From Bacteroidia bacterium (lineage in GTDB: Bacteria > Bacteroidota > Bacteroidia > Bacteroidales > Azobacteroidaceae): 64,000 nt of DNA. The position numbers were made by a program, and so were the translations under genes. This document shows positions 60,803 through 64,000 of the stretch, one piece after another (the first letter of the stretch is position 1; every line of letters begins with the position of its first letter). The stretch spans positions 12,234-76,233 of the forward strand of contig BNTV01000010.1 of assembly GCA_025996865.1 (NCBI GenBank), written 5' to 3'. Below the pieces are notes generated by a model. That model had not been told where the DNA came from, made no database searches, and worked only from the letters and a program-made list of their open reading frames with translations.

Positions 60803-62161
60803 ATGAATAATCGACATAATCCTATTGCACGAATAATAGAAAAGTTACAAGTCCGGTGGCAGGAAACAGTATCCGAACGGCCTGACTATAGAGTAGTTCG
60901 TTGGCTTATTGATCCGGAAGAATCGGAATTGATTAATGGGTTCTTTCGTTTGGAATCATCCGCTTATGGGAGTTTACCCGAATTTTTTATTGTGATGCTT
61001 ACCCCTTTTGAAAAATTCAGGGATGATTTTTCAAAACAGTTAATAGTGGATTTTGTGAATATGTGGGAACAGGATCAAGCTGTCAAAGAGTATGATGTGA
61101 AGTGGAATCCGTCTGTTTGGCTTGAAAAAGGAAATGATGGAGCAAATTGGACGGAAACATTGATCGGGATGTTGACGGATTTTCAGAAGCAAGTATGCAA
61201 TAGCGGTCAGGTTCTTGTTTTCGGATTAATACCAAGAACAATGGCTAATTTTTATGATTTCAATAATTGGATCATGATCGCAGGAGAGAAACTTCCACCG
61301 GAAATAAAATTGAGTTTTGTTGACCATATTGGAAAAAACTATTTGAAAGAATCCGTTAAAAATTTCAAAAGCAAAGGGTTGACTATAGAATGTGGAGATT
61401 TGAACATTCGTCAAACGGTTCGTCAAATGGCGACAGCCGGCGAAAAAAACGACCCCGAAGCGGCATTCAGAAAATGCCTTTTTGAAATGGGTGATGGTGT
61501 TTCAAAAAAAAACACGGAAAAAGTCAATCATTGGGGTAAGGAAGCCATTCTGATTGCACAAAAAAGCGGGGTTAAAAGTTTTTTAGCCACGGCATATCTG
61601 GTCTATGCCGGCTTTCTGTTACAATTGAGAAAAAATGAAGTAGATAATTTATTAGATCAAGGTATTAAAATAGCGGAAAGCGTTATGGGATCCGGCGATG
61701 AGACGATTACCGCAGTCCTGCTTCAATTGTACGGATACAAAGCTGCCTGTCAAAATATTAACGGAAGTAAAAAGGATGCGGTCCGGTGGTTATCCAAGCA
61801 AGCGCATTTTGCAGTAGATAATAACCATAAAATATATGGAATGAGTATATGCCGCCTGTTGGCAAAGATGGCAAAAGGTTCATGGAATGATGATATCTAC
61901 CGTGATAGTTTGGAACTCGGTTATCATGCCGGCGATGAATTATCGGAAAGTGAACTGCGGGCATCGGAAATAAAAATTTTAGCATATTATTATGCACGGG
62001 AATTAGAGAAAGAAAACAGAAAAACCGAATCAAACGCTATCCATGAGCGAATGACTATCCTGTTTGGAGAGGGATGGGATGAAAATATGCCTTCATTGTC
62101 CGGCAAAGCAGTTCAAACCATTCCTGATGTTAAAGAAACGATAGAAGTTCTAAAAGTATAA
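60803..62161 (+). CDS. Candidate T6SS effector-loading adaptor (452 aa)
   Basis: A 452-residue cytoplasmic protein without a recognised family. N-terminal alpha/beta half (YRVVRWLIDPEESELINGFF, FIVMLTPFEKFRDDFSKQLI), then a helical TPR-like C-terminal half (EAILIAQKSGVKSFLATAYL, ADELSESELRA-like GDELSESELRASEIKILAYY). It stands exactly between vgrG2 (4 bp) and the PAAR-like Rhs gene (12 bp). In other T6SSs adaptors such as Tap (DUF4123) or EagR occupy this slot; this sequence does not resemble them. Function is inferred from position. Confidence 0.6.
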   Translation: MNNRHNPIARIIEKLQVRWQETVSERPDYRVVRWLIDPEESELINGFFRLESSAYGSLPEFFIVMLTPFEKFRDDFSKQLIVDFVNMWEQDQAVKEYDVKWNPSVWLEKGNDGANWTETLIGMLTDFQKQVCNSGQVLVFGLIPRTMANFYDFNNWIMIAGEKLPPEIKLSFVDHIGKNYLKESVKNFKSKGLTIECGDLNIRQTVRQMATAGEKNDPEAAFRKCLFEMGDGVSKKNTEKVNHWGKEAILIAQKSGVKSFLATAYLVYAGFLLQLRKNEVDNLLDQGIKIAESVMGSGDETITAVLLQLYGYKAACQNINGSKKDAVRWLSKQAHFAVDNNHKIYGMSICRLLAKMAKGSWNDDIYRDSLELGYHAGDELSESELRASEIKILAYYYARELEKENRKTESNAIHERMTILFGEGWDENMPSLSGKAVQTIPDVKETIEVLKV

Positions 62162-62173
62162 AAGCATAAAATT

Positions 62174-64000
62174 ATGGTATTGGTAAACAAACATTTTACG
62201 ATAGCTATAGGGATAGATTTGCATTTTACGACCCTTCCTCCTTTTAATCCGATACAGCCTTATATAGGACTTGTATTCGATGTGGGGGATTACATACCCT
62301 TTATTGGATGTAATACGCATATCAATGGAATAAAACGAGGAGCTTCGGATACAAGTGGAATGATCATCACATTCAAACATATTCCGATATTAACCGGGCC
62401 TTTTGCTTTGTTACCCATTATTGGAGATGAAAGCACAAACTTTTTCGGAGGAATAAACACTTATGCGGAAGGTACCCGTTTAAGTCCTACGACGCATATA
62501 TTGATGACTTGCAATGATATTGGCATTCCGTTAAGTTTAAAACCGGGGAAAAAATTCATCCCTATCCCAACCCTTTTTGCTCCTACCTCGTTCACTATCC
62601 CTATTCCGCTGGGAAAGCCGGTAATAATGGGAGGCCCGTTCGTTCCCGACTGGAGCGCAATGTTGCGGAATATGATTATGGGATACGGGATCGGCTGTTT
62701 GGGAAAAGTGGGAGGAAAACTTGCCAAGAAAGGCTTAAAATCTTTCAACAAAGCATTACCCAGCACCAAGTGTACAAAAAAATTAAAGAATTTCCTGTGT
62801 AAACATGGTTTTGAACCGGTTAATCTTGTAACCGGCGCCGTTGAGTACGATGGCGTTGACTTTGAATTACCCGGCCCCATACCATTGGCCTGGAAACGGA
62901 GCTGGATGAGTGACAGCCTGTGGGAAGGATTGCTTGGTCACGGATGCCATAGCAACTTTGACATGCGAATAGAGCCGTTTCCCGATTATGAAGCCATAGC
63001 CGTTACTCTTTCCGATGGACGCCCGGTAGCTTTTAATGCACTTCTTCCGGGAGAAAGTGATTTCAACCGCACGGAAAAGTTGACGCTTCACCATCAAGGG
63101 ACATACTACGAACTGTTTGACCATAGCGACAGGAAGAGTTATCTGTTCCCGATAGACAAAAATGAAAAAGAATACCGCTTGACGGAAATACATAATGAAG
63201 CGGGACACAATATAAAATTGGTTTATAAAAACGGTAATCATCTCAACGAAATTATCGACAGCGCCGGTCGCCGGCTCCAAGTAACGACCGACCGGCAGGG
63301 CAGGGTAACAAGAGTAGGATTGTGCATCAACGATCTGGAACGGGAAACGCTTGTGGAATATTCCTATAATGAGAATGGGGATATGGACGGTATTACCGAC
63401 GCTTTGGGACAAACCACCCGGATCGTTTACAAAAATCACTTGATGGTCAGTAAAACCGATCGGAACGGACAAACATTTTACTGGGAATATGACGGTACAA
63501 AACCCAAATCCCGTTGTGTGCATACCTGGGGGGATGGCGGTTTACTCGAAGGACGGATTGAATATCACGATGGGTACAACTTAGTCACAGACGGTCTTGG
63601 AAATGTCACCCGTTACGACTATACCCCGGAAGGATACGTTACCTCCGAAACCGATCCGCTCGGAGCAATTTACCTGACCGAATACACTCCCGACGGGGAC
63701 ATCTTGCGTGAGATAGACCCCGATGGTAATATTACCGGATACGGTTACAATGAAGAAGGACAACTTACATCCGTACATTATCCCGATGGAAGTACACAAC
63801 TAAACACCTATTACCCCGACGGGCGTCTGCAAATGGAGACAACCCCCGAAGGCGCTTCCTCCATTTATGTATATAATGAACGCGGCCTGTTGGAAAGGCT
63901 TATTTCGCCGGACAATCAAGTCAATCAATACCTGTATAACGAAAACAACCTGATATCGGAAATAAAAACATCGGGAGGAAGAGAAATCAAACTGGCTTAC
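62174..64000 (+). CDS. PAAR-like Rhs effector (5' part)
   Basis: 609 codons to the window edge, no stop. Residues 1-155 form a hydrophobic PAAR-like tip (FDVGDYIPFIGCNTHINGIK, then PIPLGKPVIMGGPFVPDW). DUF6531-type Rhs start follows (EPVNLVTGAVEYDGVDFELP, then PLAWKRSWMSD). Then YD/Rhs repeats begin: YSYNENGDMDGITDALGQTT, YDYTPEGYVTSETDPLGA, YGYNEEGQLTSVHYPDGS. The shell encloses a C-terminal toxin that lies outside the window. Cargo of VgrG2. Confidence 0.88.
   Translation, partial: MVLVNKHFTIAIGIDLHFTTLPPFNPIQPYIGLVFDVGDYIPFIGCNTHINGIKRGASDTSGMIITFKHIPILTGPFALLPIIGDESTNFFGGINTYAEGTRLSPTTHILMTCNDIGIPLSLKPGKKFIPIPTLFAPTSFTIPIPLGKPVIMGGPFVPDWSAMLRNMIMGYGIGCLGKVGGKLAKKGLKSFNKALPSTKCTKKLKNFLCKHGFEPVNLVTGAVEYDGVDFELPGPIPLAWKRSWMSDSLWEGLLGHGCHSNFDMRIEPFPDYEAIAVTLSDGRPVAFNALLPGESDFNRTEKLTLHHQGTYYELFDHSDRKSYLFPIDKNEKEYRLTEIHNEAGHNIKLVYKNGNHLNEIIDSAGRRLQVTTDRQGRVTRVGLCINDLERETLVEYSYNENGDMDGITDALGQTTRIVYKNHLMVSKTDRNGQTFYWEYDGTKPKSRCVHTWGDGGLLEGRIEYHDGYNLVTDGLGNVTRYDYTPEGYVTSETDPLGAIYLTEYTPDGDILREIDPDGNITGYGYNEEGQLTSVHYPDGSTQLNTYYPDGRLQMETTPEGASSIYVYNERGLLERLISPDNQVNQYLYNENNLISEIKTSGGREIKLAY

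Overview
The window looks like chromosome of a Bacteroidales (Bacteroidota) bacterium. The evidence is a division/cell-wall gene order and protein sequences typical of that order, promoters of the form TTTG-N19-TAnnTTTG, few Shine-Dalgarno sites, many start/stop overlaps (TAATG, ATGA), and a Bacteroidota-type (subtype iii) type VI secretion locus. I see no rRNA, tRNA or CRISPR array.

Positions 1-22,500 are mostly housekeeping. On the minus strand there is an operon of sigma-54-type response regulator, hybrid sensor kinase, phosphoglycerate dehydrogenase-like enzyme and nucleoside transporter, then a small winged-helix protein, a TPR protein and gyrA. On the plus strand come clpC and a pyrophosphatase. 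A minus-strand hexuronate operon (uxaC, KDG kinase, KDPG aldolase, ExuT-type transporter) follows, then a WalJ-type hydrolase, a small four-helix-bundle gene between inverted heptamer arrays, a glycosyltransferase, ahcY and a RelBE-type toxin-antitoxin pair.

Positions 22,500-38,900 are a complete minus-strand division/cell-wall cluster: mraZ, rsmH, ftsL, ftsI, murE, mraY, murD, ftsW, murG, murC, ftsQ, ftsA, ftsZ and yqeY. It has been invaded by short repeats. murG and murC are joined in one frame through a 7-bp tandem repeat. MurC carries an in-frame palindromic insertion. MurD has a palindrome-derived N-terminal extension and an internal heptamer insertion. rsmD and a DUF3822 gene lie just upstream.

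Positions 40,675-64,000 are a plus-strand T6SS region: tssH, two divergent Hcp-like genes, tssB, tssC, hcp1 and hcp2, followed by variable effector modules. Module 1 is an L,D-transpeptidase-like candidate effector with a lipoprotein candidate immunity gene, VgrG1, a PAAR-like/HNH effector and a SUKH-like immunity protein. A scrapyard of orphan immunity genes and remnants follows: a deleted paralogue, a tssB/tssC/hcp scar, a DUF3791 element with about 145-bp inverted repeats, and an AraC remnant. Module 2 has a mosaic hcp3, a truncated Tae4-like amidase next to a WG-repeat candidate immunity gene, VgrG2, an unrecognised 452-residue candidate adaptor, and a PAAR-like/Rhs effector that runs off the window. 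Baseplate and membrane genes (tssE/F/G/K/N-R) are not present, so they must lie outside.

The most unusual signals are the repeat-derived peptide segments inside essential Mur enzymes, including a fusion whose frame depends on heptamer copy number, and the fossil record of T6SS effector turnover. Family names come from reading the protein sequence; no database search was possible.
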